Assembly (NCBI GenBank): GCA_030407315.1
Contig: JALQPE010001977.1
Coordinates: forward strand, 1-64,000
Length of the DNA: 64,000 bases
Source of the DNA: Asparagopsis taxiformis
Taxonomy: Eukaryota; Rhodophyta; Florideophyceae; Bonnemaisoniales; Bonnemaisoniaceae
Direction: 5' to 3'
The position numbers were made by a program, and so were the translations under genes. Every line of letters starts with the position of its first letter. Positions within the stretch are counted from its first letter, which is position 1. The notes under the pieces were generated by a model. It worked only from the letters and a program-made list of their open reading frames with translations. It had not been told where the DNA came from and did not search any database. Positions 1 to 9,669 of the stretch are shown here, in pieces.

Positions 1-47
1 AAAAAAACGTAAATATTTGCAATTTCGGAATTGCCACGTATACTACA
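1..47 (-). repeat. LTR terminus, same family as the 13.7-kb inner element
   Basis: Read on the minus strand, the sequence starting at 47 begins TGTAGTATACG and its first 44 bases match the start of the LTRs at 6504 and 19506 with no mismatch; the last three bases (1-3) differ. It is therefore the 5' end of an LTR pointing left out of the window. The flank at 48 onwards lacks a purine-rich tract in that orientation, so this is probably a 5' or solo LTR rather than a 3' LTR. Confidence 0.85.
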
Positions 48-1074
48 TTCTTGATTAAAGAAGGTCACAACTTGGCAGCGCAATTCAATGTGGTTCGGGC
101 GGCAAGCGTCCTATTGAACACATCCTTTCGCTCATTGCTCTGCCTGGCGAACATCAGCGTATTGATTAGCTCGCATCCGTTGAAATGCCCTATCCCTCTT
201 ATCCACCATTGCCTTCGTGTACGTTGTAACAACAGCACACAGCACAGCACACACCATTTCGAACGTGAACGATTTCTCCGCATCCTGCGCAATGCGGAGA
301 CGTGTCCCTGTCCTTCTCAGGAGGCGATCTTCTCGATGTCCTTGTCCCTGGCTCAGAAGCCCATCGACGATGCCCTTGACCTCCTGCATATCGGTGTTTA
401 GCATGGAGACAGTCTTGGCGACAATTCCGAGAGTCTCGCGTAATTGAATGGTGCCTCTTCTCGACGGCATCCTTTTATCACTCAGGGCTTCAGCTCTGCA
501 GTGATGTTCGAAAAGCCCTCACGCGTTATTCGAAAAATGCAGCGATGTCACGGAGGTTTCGGGATTCATGTTGAACTTGCAATTGGAGTTTGCTATAAAA
601 GGAGAAGTGCTTTGAGGAAGGGTGTCACGCTTAGTACAGCAGTGTTGTAGCAAATATCATTCCAGTGGATGCATCCATCCTGTTCTACTCTACATAATAA
701 TAATGCTTCTCGGTGCTCCGTAACGGTTATTTTTCATAATTTAGTGGTGGATGGTGCGTATTCTTTTCCTTTGCTACCACCCACGTCCTGTGAATACCAC
801 ACCTCGCTACCAGACTGACGTCTCCTACTCGACACTTTCAATGCAAAGATAGATAGGTATAATGAAATGCTAACTCAAAATTATAATATAGTCTACTCTG
901 TACTTTCTCTCCTACGGTGAGACAAACGAGATATGTTCAATCTTCCCTATCTTTCTTTCTACAACGTCCTATCAGCATCTAGCTTCCCCGCACCCAACTA
1001 TCTGTAAAGCACCATCACAATTACTATAGTCGTATTCCACACACCATTCCAATATTTACCTTCACACTAACACT
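48..1074. other. Intergenic stretch, no supported gene
   Basis: No recognisable gene. A minus-strand ATG frame at 132-470 (112 aa, helix-rich middle, ending in a stop at 132) is the only longer frame; it has no motif I recognise and may be a relic. From about 650 the sequence is AT-rich and closed in all frames. Confidence 0.5.
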
Positions 1075-1221
1075 ATGCTCCATATTTCCTCTAAGTCCAC
1101 TCCACCAGACAATGCTGTCAACCAATGCACGGTACTACCCGCAGACAATACAATTTGCTATCTAACACTACTGTCTACAGATTTCCCCAGACAGGCAGTA
1201 ATACAATACAATGTACTGCCT

Positions 1222-1451
1222 CAGACAGTAAATGTACTGTCTGCACATACTGTCTGGCGGCAACACTTCCAGACAGTAAAATTTACTGTTCTGGACAGTA
1301 AATTTTACTGTTTTTGGTACTGTCCAGATTTCGTGCCAGTTTACTGCTGCAGCAGTATTCTGAAATTTCCAGACAGTAAATTTTACTGTCTCCGCGCACT
1401 GTCTTGGCCAGACAGTAATTTTTACTGTCTCAGACAGTAAATTTACTGTCT
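1222..1451. repeat. Cluster of GACAGTAAA/TTTACTGTC palindromes
   Basis: At least five near-perfect inverted repeats of one core follow each other. 1222-1243 has a 9-bp stem with a 4-nt loop. 1269-1294 has a 12-bp stem with one bulged T. 1295-1311, 1371-1391 (10-bp arms, 1-nt centre), 1410-1430 (9-bp arms) and 1432-1451 (perfect 20-bp palindrome) complete the set. Half-sites also lie between 1170 and 1350. The region would form cruciforms in DNA or a chain of hairpins in RNA. No transposase frame is nearby. Confidence 0.85.
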
Positions 1452-1455
1452 TTTT

Positions 1456-2935
1456 TCATTCCCAACACCGTAGTGTAGTCTCGTAAGAGAGAGAAGGTAT
1501 CGCTACCCGGAGGGGCGTTGTGCGATTATAGCGCTCACGCGAGGTGCGTATTAATGGAGCAAAGTGACGTAATCCGTCGAGCTGTTGGCTAACCCTAAGG
1601 TTGTCCCTGAGAGGGTTAAACACTAGGTATGCAAACACTGTTCCAATGGGTCGTAATTCCACTTGAGTTTACGTTACTCTAGAAACCGTGCCTACTGGCT
1701 ATTCCAGTGGCACTTTTATACTAAGTCTACTGTAAGCTAGGGTTAGTGGTTAGGAATAAATATCCAGTTAATGACCAATCAGAACCCAATTACTGGCGCT
1801 CGCCTACCCGCGAGGTCATCGCCAATAGGCTTACATTGTAATGTATGGCTGATCAGCCTAAGTTAAAATTTGCCCCTTGTGGGGTCTTGGCCGGGGCCGA
1901 TAGGCCCGAGTGGGGTATTTGCAGCCTTGCGCTTGTCCCAATTACAGGAAACACGCCCAGTTGGCTAGTGCCTTGTGATTGGCACATCCCTTAAGTGGGT
2001 ACCCAATAGGGAAGTGACACGCTCAGATTGAGAGGACCGCCAGGCGGTACGACAAGAGGATCGAAAGGAGAAGAGTGGACAGAGAAAAATAAAGGCAAAG
2101 GATACGCAGGAAGAGATGACGCGCGGGGACGCGCTGTGATGTTAGTCGGGGGGAGTGTGGTGCAATTTATGCCGCTAATGCGAACGCGGGTTGAAGCGAT
2201 ATCGACGAGTTGAGTCCGCGTGCATCCGCGCTGAGTTAGTTAGTAAGCGAGCGTACGCGTGGCGAACCGATTACGTGTCACGGTGCACCTGCGCGAACGC
2301 GTGCGATTGCGAGCCCGGCGCCACGTGTAGCGATTTCTACGAATTTCCCTTTATTTCCCTTTTTGGGTTTTTTATGACGAAAGTCTTTTTCCCAAATATT
2401 TCCCTTTTTGCGTGTGAGCGAGCGGCCGCCGGCCGCGTAAGGACAGCCTGTCCTTTAGTAGTTAGCTAATAATGGTCGTTCTACTTCGCACCTTACCAAT
2501 AAACAGCCAGCATCTTCGCAGCTACGAGTTAAGCGTTTAGCGAATCGCGAGGACCGATTGCGTTGAAACGTTGCGTGCGGGTTGCTCACGATCGCCGACG
2601 TTCGCGTGCGCGCTGCGCTATAAACCGATCGTCGAACCGCGTCGCACCGCGATAGCGCGCGTTGCGTCGCACGCCACTAGGCCAGGGATTTACGACCCTT
2701 GTGTGGACCGCGTTATGCTCGAGTTTACTCGGTGATCTCACCCTGAGATCACGGCTTGCGCCGGCCCGCGAATCCCGTGTTGCGATCGTTCCCTACGCGT
2801 TCCGCCGTTGTACCACCCGTTCGCCAGCGCGACCGAGCGACGCGCGAAACGCAAGTTCAACCAGCGCGTTACAGTTCACCTCGCCCTGACACGGTTGCAA
2901 TTCTAGAACTCCCTTAGCGATCGCCATCCCGGCTG
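1456..2935. other. Non-coding stretch with a CpG-rich patch, possible old LTR
   Basis: No gene. From about 2190 the sequence becomes CpG-rich, unlike its flanks. A piece at 2437-2456 resembles the hairpin near the 3' end of the inner element's LTR (AAGGACAGC.TGTCC in both). An AATAAA lies near 2500 and a TATA-like CTATAAACC near 2616. A TGG-starting segment at 2935 could be a primer-binding site, in which case this would be an eroded LTR followed by a leader; the ends could not be proven. Confidence 0.3.
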
Positions 2936-2940
2936 GTCCT

Positions 2941-4740
2941 ACAAGTGGTGCACTGAAGTGGTGGTAGTGTGTGACGGTGATACACGGGTGTCAACGGACA
3001 CTTAGTGTGTGAGGGGAATGACCAACGGTCGAGAAGGAAATGAAGGGGAGCTGATACAGCGTGAATGGTGGTCTTCCAAGCAGGATGAGGGTACCTGATA
3101 GGTGGAAAAGGGGTGAGTGGGCACGTGAACCACGAGAGGCACGTGCAGGTAAGAGACCCTGGAAGGGCAGAGGAGAAGCTGATACAGCGAGATGGCGATG
3201 CCCAGAGGCGCTGGTACAGCGGTAAGAGTAGGGCCGTACTTGTGCCACGCACTATAGCCACAGGCGGAGTAGGCAAACAGTTACTGCGATCCGCAGGATG
3301 GGAGCGAAGCGACACGATCAGGTCCGGTGGTACACCAAGTGGCCGAAGACTCCTGATAGATGGGCACGCGCGCCACAGGCTGCGCGTGGTAAGGGATAAT
3401 GCTGATACAGCGGGTGGAGTGCCAAGGGCAAACACTGGATCAGCGACGAACGGGTACCGGAAGGATGCCAAGTACTATAGCCAAGGGAGAAGCAGGCTGA
3501 CTCAGACGGCGAAACGCACCTTGGGAGCAAAATGACAACCGAACTTCCGGTACTTTACAATCGAAGAACTAGGCGATCCGCCGTCGAATAAATTCTATGT
3601 TACAGCACGGTGGTCAGCCCTGAGTGAACTTCTACGGTTGTCAGTGGATAGACTAAATACTGGTACAGTAGGGCGGTCGGAAAACCCTAAGTGGCCGGGG
3701 GGACCGAATGTGGTAAACCCACTGTTAGTGTAGTGTACGACAGTTAGTGCTGGTGTAAAACTTCAGTGTACCACTGAGTCCAAGTGTACTGCGTTCAGTG
3801 ATTCACTGTGGACGGGTAAAGAATCCAAAATATGGTGGGAATTAAAGTTTCAAAAATATATGCAAAATATTTGGTGTTTCACCGTACAAGGCGGTTCGCC
3901 TCGTGTCATTGCACCACACAGACGAATCAGTTGAGTGACCAGGGTCGGTGCGGTCCGCGCTATAGCCAAAGACGAAGCAGGCTTCCATGAGACTGCAAAA
4001 CGATATTTGGGAGCACATCAATAACTAAGTCCGATTGGTTGGCGGGGGGTCCTGAACAAGCACAATGGCCAGGACAGAAAGCTGATACAGCGGGGAATGG
4101 GTTCCAAAAGCAGGCTAGACACTATAGCAAAGTCGAAGCAGACAGCAATGAGACTGCGAAACGCAAGTTGGGAGTGGCTCGCAACCATACCTCGGGATGG
4201 GCACCAGGCGGCGAAGACACTTGATTGAGGAGCACACGCACCACCGGTGACGTGGGTAGGGGCAATGCTGATACAGCGCCCCGACATTGGGAAGCTGAAT
4301 CAGCGAAAAGGGGCACCGGAAGAGTGCCAAGCACCATTACCAAGGAAGAAGCACACTGAATCAGAAGGCAAAAACGCACCCTGTGGGTAGATTGGACACC
4401 GAGCTTCCGGCTGGCTTTTACAATCAAAGGACATGGCGGTTCGCCTCTAGTTAAATACTAAATTACATTACATGGCTTTTAGTCCTAAATGTCCTTGTGG
4501 TTGGTGTCCAATAGGTAGGCTAAATACTGATACAGTAGGGTGGTCGAAAAAACCCTAAGTGACGGGTGCGCGGCGGCGCTGGCCCACTGTAAATACGGTG
4601 TAAACTGTTAGCTGTAGTGTACAATTCAGTGTATCACTAGCGTCACGTGCCACGTGTTCAGTGATTGCACTGCTGTTAGAATAGATAGCCCAAAATAGTT
4701 TCGAAATAAAAGAATTGGGTAAAGTGCCCAAAATTAGAGG
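2941..4740. repeat. Repeat-rich non-coding zone with covarying mini-hairpins and an ~866-bp duplication
   Basis: The 11-mer GCTGATACAGC (4-bp stem, 3-nt loop) occurs at 3050, 3178, 3401, 4081 and 4267. Variants are GCTGGTACAGC at 3210 and GCTGAATCAGC at 4294; at 3659 and 4526 the closing pair changes to A-T on both sides (ACTGGTACAGT, ACTGATACAGT). A second module of about 60 bases (ctatagccaag...gaagcag...gaaacgcacc) recurs near 3472, 3958, 4119 and 4333. Segments around 3310-3830 and 4180-4695 align throughout at an offset of 866-867, i.e. an old tandem duplication. Small ORFs here are not coding-like. Confidence 0.7.
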
Positions 4741-4951
4741 TGAAACACCTAGCTGTAAGCGCTTCGGCAAGTGGCATTGCACTACAATTGGAATCCCGAT
4801 GTTACGAATTACCATATAGAGAGGAATGTGCGGTGCAGTTCACCAAGATATTTTCAACTGACCGGAGGGTCATGAAGGGCGTTCTATCACTACTCTTCGA
4901 CAATTTCTCATCAGTTCAAGAGAAGTTGTTCCCGAAGAAAGCATAGTAGGG
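4741..4951 (+). other. Left flank of the outer element insertion site
   Basis: Sequence immediately upstream of the outer retrotransposon. A small frame ends in TAG TAG just before the junction, so the insertion did not interrupt a visible gene. The last five bases (4947-4951, TAGGG) are repeated at 25887-25891. Confidence 0.6.
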
Positions 4952-5313
4952 TGTAACGAACTGAAGCTGATGCCAGCAATGGCCAGCATAAACTAGTGTA
5001 TTCTAGACACTACAAGTTGCACTAAGTTTACTCATATACTATAGGCTGCTAGAAAGTAACTTGCTGTTACGCCTAGAAGTATCTAGTTGGCTATGTCATC
5101 GAGTGATGTCATGATGGCATCATGTTAGATTTATTTTTGATGACATAATTTTATTTTGATTAGTATTTTCTAGAATTAGTTCGACATCGAACTACAATTC
5201 TATGGTGGATATAAAAAGGCATGGTCAACTCCGGTCTTGGGGGATCGGAGGCATCATCGATCATTCAACGAAAACAACTACCACTCAGCTATCCCGTATA
5301 CACATTCGTTTCA
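4952..5313 (+). repeat. 5' LTR of the outer element
   Basis: Starts TGTAACGAACTG and ends CGTTTCA, 362 bp, matching 25525-25886 except for four substitutions. A promoter TATA box, TATAAAAA, lies at 5210-5217, so the transcript should start near 5240. Confidence 0.97.
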
Positions 5314-5314
5314 T

Positions 5315-5330
5315 TGGTAGCATCGCTTTC
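5315..5330 (+). promoter_or_regulatory. Primer-binding site of the outer element
   Basis: One base after the LTR end the sequence reads TGGTAGCATCGCTTTC. The first seven bases are the complement of the ...GCUACCA 3' end found on many initiator methionine tRNAs, the usual primer of Ty3/gypsy elements; the rest is not confirmed because the host tRNA is unknown. Confidence 0.6.
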
Positions 5331-5382
5331 TACGGGCGCACTGAGTGAGCAGTTCGGCAAACGCCGGCCGACTGCAAGCTCT

Positions 5383-5651
5383 TGGCTGAAAAGCCATCGT
5401 TGGGAGTTATTGAACACCTGAGGGCAGGAGTGCCAGGTGTAAGAACTGTAGTGTCTGCTACCCCTTGAGCAAGGGTAAGTTACCTGCGGGCAGGAAGGCC
5501 AGGTAACTAAGGGTCTACAGGAGGGACTGTAAGTGGTCAACCCGAGGGCAGGAGAGCCGGTTGTACCTGAGGGCAGGAGGGCCAGGTGGTGTCTGAGGGC
5601 TGGAGAGCCAGACATCCCACTTACAGAGCCTAGATCGGAAGTCTAGCTTCC
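5383..5651 (+). promoter_or_regulatory. Structured 5' leader with an array of five homologous hairpins
   Basis: Five hairpins share one plan: variable lower stem, a 3-4-nt bulge (GAG, GCG or CGAG) on the 5' side, a GGC/GCC clamp and a 6-nt purine loop (NGGANN). They span 5415-5439, 5478-5508, 5538-5563, 5565-5587 and 5590-5614. The lower stems differ in sequence but each is fully complementary (CACCT/AGGTG, AGTTACCT/AGGTAACT, CAACC/GGTTG, ACCT/AGGT, TGTCT/AGACA). A 10-bp helix (5527-5536 with 5617-5626) encloses hairpins 3-5, and a 6-bp helix (5446-5451 with 5515-5520) encloses hairpin 2. A GAAA tetraloop hairpin (5383-5396) and a 5-bp hairpin (5637-5651) flank the set. The location between primer site and gag suggests genome packaging, dimerisation or translation control (inference). 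Confidence 0.85.
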
Positions 5652-6115
5652 TGGAGGGATTATTGATTCTCAAGACTATCCTCTGACCAGTCCTGTGCTG
5701 TCGCCAATTGTATTCCCTATACATCCTATTCCACTTGTTGGCTGTTAGCTAGGTGGACCGACAGGGTCACGGATGCGGGTAACGCAGGCTTGATAGGGGT
5801 AAGGACTTGGACTAAGAAGGGTGGAGAGGAGATAGGAAAACTCGAGGAAAGTTGGGTACGGTCTACTCGAGAGAAACTTCTTATAGGGTAAGGACACCGA
5901 AGGGTTTATATCGTAAACTGGTGGGGATATCCCGAACGGATCGTTGAACCACATTCCCTGGGGTGGGTGTGATCAGAGTGCTGAAATTCCTCTCTCCACG
6001 GGTAGAGGGACCCGTCGTCAAAGGACGAATCCTTTCAAAAAAATTGGAAACTGGAAATTTATTGTTGAAGAAGAAAGAAGTTTTTTGGTTTAAGTTTGGG
6101 AAGAACACTGTCATT

Positions 6116-6503
6116 ATGTCGTTTTTGAAGCCCAATAAGCCCCCGAATTCGATGGAACGCGTGATGCGTTTACTGTTCGGACGTGGCTACACTCTGTTGG
6201 AAGGTACATTTCTCTCATTCAGGTAGCTCGGATGCAGAAATATCCGATAAACAAGCTAATTGATTTCGCTTAGACGTTCATGGCAGGGGTGGCTGCCAAC
6301 TGGTGGTTTACCGTTGTCAACGGAGCGAAAATGCCTGATTCTTGGAGGCCTTCTCAAACCTGGTTATTCAAGAGTTCGTTCCTCAAGATAGTGCTGTAGA
6401 GCCCGCGATAAGCTCAGCAAGTTGAAACAGAAAACAAGCGTTCCTGCCTATCTTTCGAGTTTAGGAACATCGTAATCAATATCCAGGATATGAGTGAGGG
6501 TGA
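6116..6503 (+). pseudogene. gag: gag, 5' part, of the outer element (broken)
   Basis: An ATG at 6116 opens a frame of 36 codons ending in a stop. A second frame from 6280 carries a gag-like tryptophan-rich segment (ANWWFTVVNG) and also ends in a stop. A third, from about 6401 to the junction at 6503, reads ARDKLSKLKQ and ends MSEG. At 6503 the inner element is inserted; the same reading frame continues at 20173 (EKLARFCEGL). At least two frame breaks and stops show decay independent of the insertion. The product would be the nucleocapsid/capsid precursor. Confidence 0.8.
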
Positions 6504-7165
6504 TGTAGTATACGTGGCAATTCCGAAATTGCAAATATTTACGTTTTCCGCGGAATTCGAATTTCGGCGGACACGACCGGCGACAGCAATGCACGAACAT
6601 TGCTGGCGCATGCGCGCGCGCAACCGGCACACGTGTGCAACGAACGTACCGGCAACGGCCAACGGACCAACGGGTCCCTACGTGTGACCACAAGGTTCTT
6701 TCCCAGTCGGGGACGTTACGAGCAGTGTTTACACTGTAAAGCGATGCCATCGTGGCTATATAGGTATTGGCATCGTGCCGGGAGGGAAAGAGGACAATAC
6801 ATCGAACGAGCAACGGCTCTAGTCTACGACTGACTTCTACGTTTTACGTTTACGTTCTGCCTAGCGAGGCTTCGTCTCCGTCGAGCTGCGTACTCCCTAC
6901 CCATCGCCGCACGTAGGGCTGATTGCGTGTAGTGCCTCCGGGCTTGGTTGAGAGCGCCTCCGGTGACGTACCACCTCGTTTGCTAACGTAATCCTCGCGT
7001 GGATTGTTGCGTCGTGACGCTCGTGTGTACTCGCTAACCTATCTCTACCGTTCTACCTAACATACAGTCAAAACACCAGCGGGTGGACTGTTCGTTTCGT
7101 TTCGTAAGGACAGCGTGTCCACTAGCTCGTACCAGCTACTACGTCTAACGAACTAACGTTCCACA
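6504..7165 (+). repeat. 5' LTR of the inner element
   Basis: Starts TGTAGTATACG, ends TTCCACA, 662 bp. Over the first ~630 bases it differs from the 3' LTR by three substitutions and one 1-bp indel; the last ~30 bases carry a cluster of further differences. A TATATA box lies at 6757-6762 and a GGACA/TGTCC hairpin near 7108-7120. Confidence 0.97.
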
Positions 7166-7166
7166 C

Positions 7167-7184
7167 TGGTCTCTCGACCTAGAA
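7167..7184 (+). promoter_or_regulatory. Candidate primer-binding site of the inner element
   Basis: One base after the LTR the sequence reads TGGTCTCTCGACCTAGAA. The TGG start fits a tRNA CCA end, but the rest does not resemble the initiator-tRNA complement used by the outer element, so the priming tRNA is unknown. Confidence 0.45.
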
Positions 7185-7264
7185 GTTGCTACGAGCATAA
7201 CGACAACCAACGAGGTTGAGCTCTTTTACGTTAACGAAAAGCTACGTGCTACAGACGACGGTCT

Positions 7265-9669
7265 ATGAATTACGCTGTGTCGAATTCCAGCGCGTCGCCC
7301 AGGCAACCGTTGCCAACGTCAGCGGACGCCGAAGCCGACGTGGCCTTGTCAGCAGAAGCGATCTTCGCGACTGATCGATCTACCCCGCCGGATATCGAGG
7401 CGATCGGCCAGTTACCACGTACGGTAAGCCCGTTTGAGTCCGTGAGTATGGACCCCGCAACGCGCGGTCAGCTCAACGAAGGGAACGTGACTCCCACGGC
7501 ACTACGTGTAGTGTACGAAGACCTTCGAGGTCACATCGAAAGGGCGAGCGACGCGGCCGTCGACGAAGCCGTAAGGCAGAGACTCGGAGTCTCGGAGCGC
7601 GAAGCTCTTGCGTTACGTGAACGCTCAGCGACCCTCGAACGGGAAAACGAAGATTTACGAAACCGCCTCTCCGCCGTGGAGGGAAGACTCGACTTGTTTG
7701 TTGTAGTATTCAACGAAATCGTCGCCGGACGTTCCGCTCCGCCGAGCGGAAGCGATTCGAATTACGAAGAAGGCTCGCGCGCCTATAACTCGCAATCCTC
7801 CCCGGCCGTTCCGGGAGGATACCCACCAACACCCAGTCCGACGACCCCGACCACGTACGGAAGGGGGCGACAGTGCAACGAGCCATCGCCAACCCCAACG
7901 AGACGCCACGAAGGCAATTACGTTTTAACGGAACCCCAGACCACGCGCGGTCGGCGGACGCAGCACGAGCTGCACAATTCGATACGAGAGCTCCCCCGCC
8001 ACGTGAGACGTACATTCCGTGGCTGGGAACGTTCGGCACGACGGACACGCGAGTCCACGAAGACGAACGTGCCAACGCGGTACGCTTACCAGGGAACGCC
8101 CTCGGACCCGTTTGCCACGCGTTGGCAGAGCACACGACAATGCTCGACGCATTTGCGAACGTGGTGTCGTACCGCATGTACCGACTTAACGATGTACGTG
8201 AACATCTCTACGTGAACAGAGTCAAAGCGTACATAAGCTCAAACGTGAGCTGGAGGGACTTTTCCCTACGTTAAAGCCGTTCTCCGGCCGGAATCCGATT
8301 ACGTTACTCGGATTCCTCGCCCAAATACGTGATGGGTTCAGCACACTCGGAGTGTGCGAGGGAGTGGCAGTACGTGCGCTGCACTTCTTCCTCGAAGGGG
8401 ACGCCCGACGGTTCTACGATTCCCAGTGTACGACTGGTGTGATCACGACTGATCCGACGAAGAGGTTCTCGTGGCCTCACGTGATCAACGCGTTGATCAA
8501 ACGATACCTGCAGGACGACGTGCTGCAGGAGGCCTACGAAAAGGTCACGATAATCACGCAGAGTCCTAACGAGGACGAGAATCAGTACGCTGATAGACTC
8601 GACACCGCCACGCGGGCGTGTAACTACGTGTTTACGGACCGACTCCTCGTTCACCACTACGTGCGTGGTTTGCTGCCCTCGACGCGGGCAGCCGTGACGG
8701 AACGACTCCGGTCACTCCCCGAACGAGAGAGGAACGACCTCACCGTTGTGAGACGATTGGCGACGGCCGAAGGAACGACCTTCCGTGCACGTACGGCAGC
8801 TGTCGCGTCAGCCGCGAAACCGAAAGTGCGGTTTCCGGTGAAGCCTACGTTGGCTATTTCCGACCACGAGTCGAGGAAGTTCGCGGACTACGATGAGTCC
8901 GCGTACTTACGTAATGAACGGGCTAGCGAGCCCAGTTACCACGATGGTAACCCGAACATCCCCGCGAGGGATGATGACGACGTATCGCTCGCTGCGGCTC
9001 ACGTTGCCGAGAACTTGGAGGCGATCCTCTTCACGAACGGGCCGCCGCCCAACGATACGAAAACGGCAAACGAAAAGCCGGACGAGCTCGAAGCTCGATT
9101 GAACCGTCCATGCGAGGACGTGCCGAAGCTCACGAGCGAGCAGACGCAATTGGCGCATTCCGTAATCCCGAATGATTACTGGACGCTGTCGTGTTGGTCA
9201 TGCCGCGAAGATGGCCACTCGACGTTTACGTGTCCGCACCTGACGCCAGATCAACGGATCTTTTTCGCGTACAAGTACTACCTCTTCCACGTGAAGAGCA
9301 ACCCCACGTCAGGCTGAGTACTTCCGCCAACGAATGGCCAAACAAAACCAGGAACGACCTGGTGAGCGAGGGAACGTGACCTCGCGGAGGTACGGCACGC
9401 CGCCTACGATACTCCGAAACCCCAATCGTGACGGGGGAAGGCCCTTCGACAGGCGCCGCGGCGACTTTCGTAATGACCGACGTGACCCCCGCCCGTGGGC
9501 GAACGAACGAAATGGCCAGCGTAATGGCCGCAGCGGAGTCTACGTGACGACTCCCGCTGACGAAACACCACCCGAGGTGGAGACGAGTCACGATGACGAA
9601 CGAGCTTCGTGGGCTCACGACGACGACGTGTCGAACGGCCTCGCGCCAGAAAACGACCAGGCGATGTAG
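7265..9669 (+). pseudogene. gag: gag region of the inner element, in four overlapping frames
   Basis: ATG at 7265 opens a 316-codon frame (to 8215) with a coiled-coil stretch (about residues 95-145) and a disordered Pro/Thr-rich part. The protein-like signal then moves by -1 to the frame ending at 8274 and by -1 again to the frame that is open from 8202 to 9317, which contains a capsid-like segment (PFSGRNPITLL near 8277-8310) and a zinc knuckle CWSCREDGHSTFTC near 9190-9230. A +1 step near the CCCC run at 9302-9305 links it to the frame 9334-9669, whose start (QAEYFRQRMAKQ) is a typical gag C-terminus. The last frame overlaps pol by -1. The frame 7265-9317 breaks are probably small indels; only the last step looks like a normal gag-pol junction. 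Confidence 0.75.

Noticed and set aside
1222..1451. Single miniature inverted-repeat transposon
   Set aside because: There are many short palindromes instead of one pair of terminal repeats, and no target duplication could be identified.
5415..5614. CRISPR-like or minisatellite reading of the leader repeats
   Set aside because: Spacing is irregular, the conserved core is only about 15 bases and each unit is a hairpin with its own complementary stem; the context is a retrotransposon leader in a eukaryote.
5415..5614. Kink-turn interpretation of the GAG bulges
   Set aside because: The tandem G-A pairs required after the three-base bulge are absent; the bulge is followed directly by a GGC/GCC clamp.
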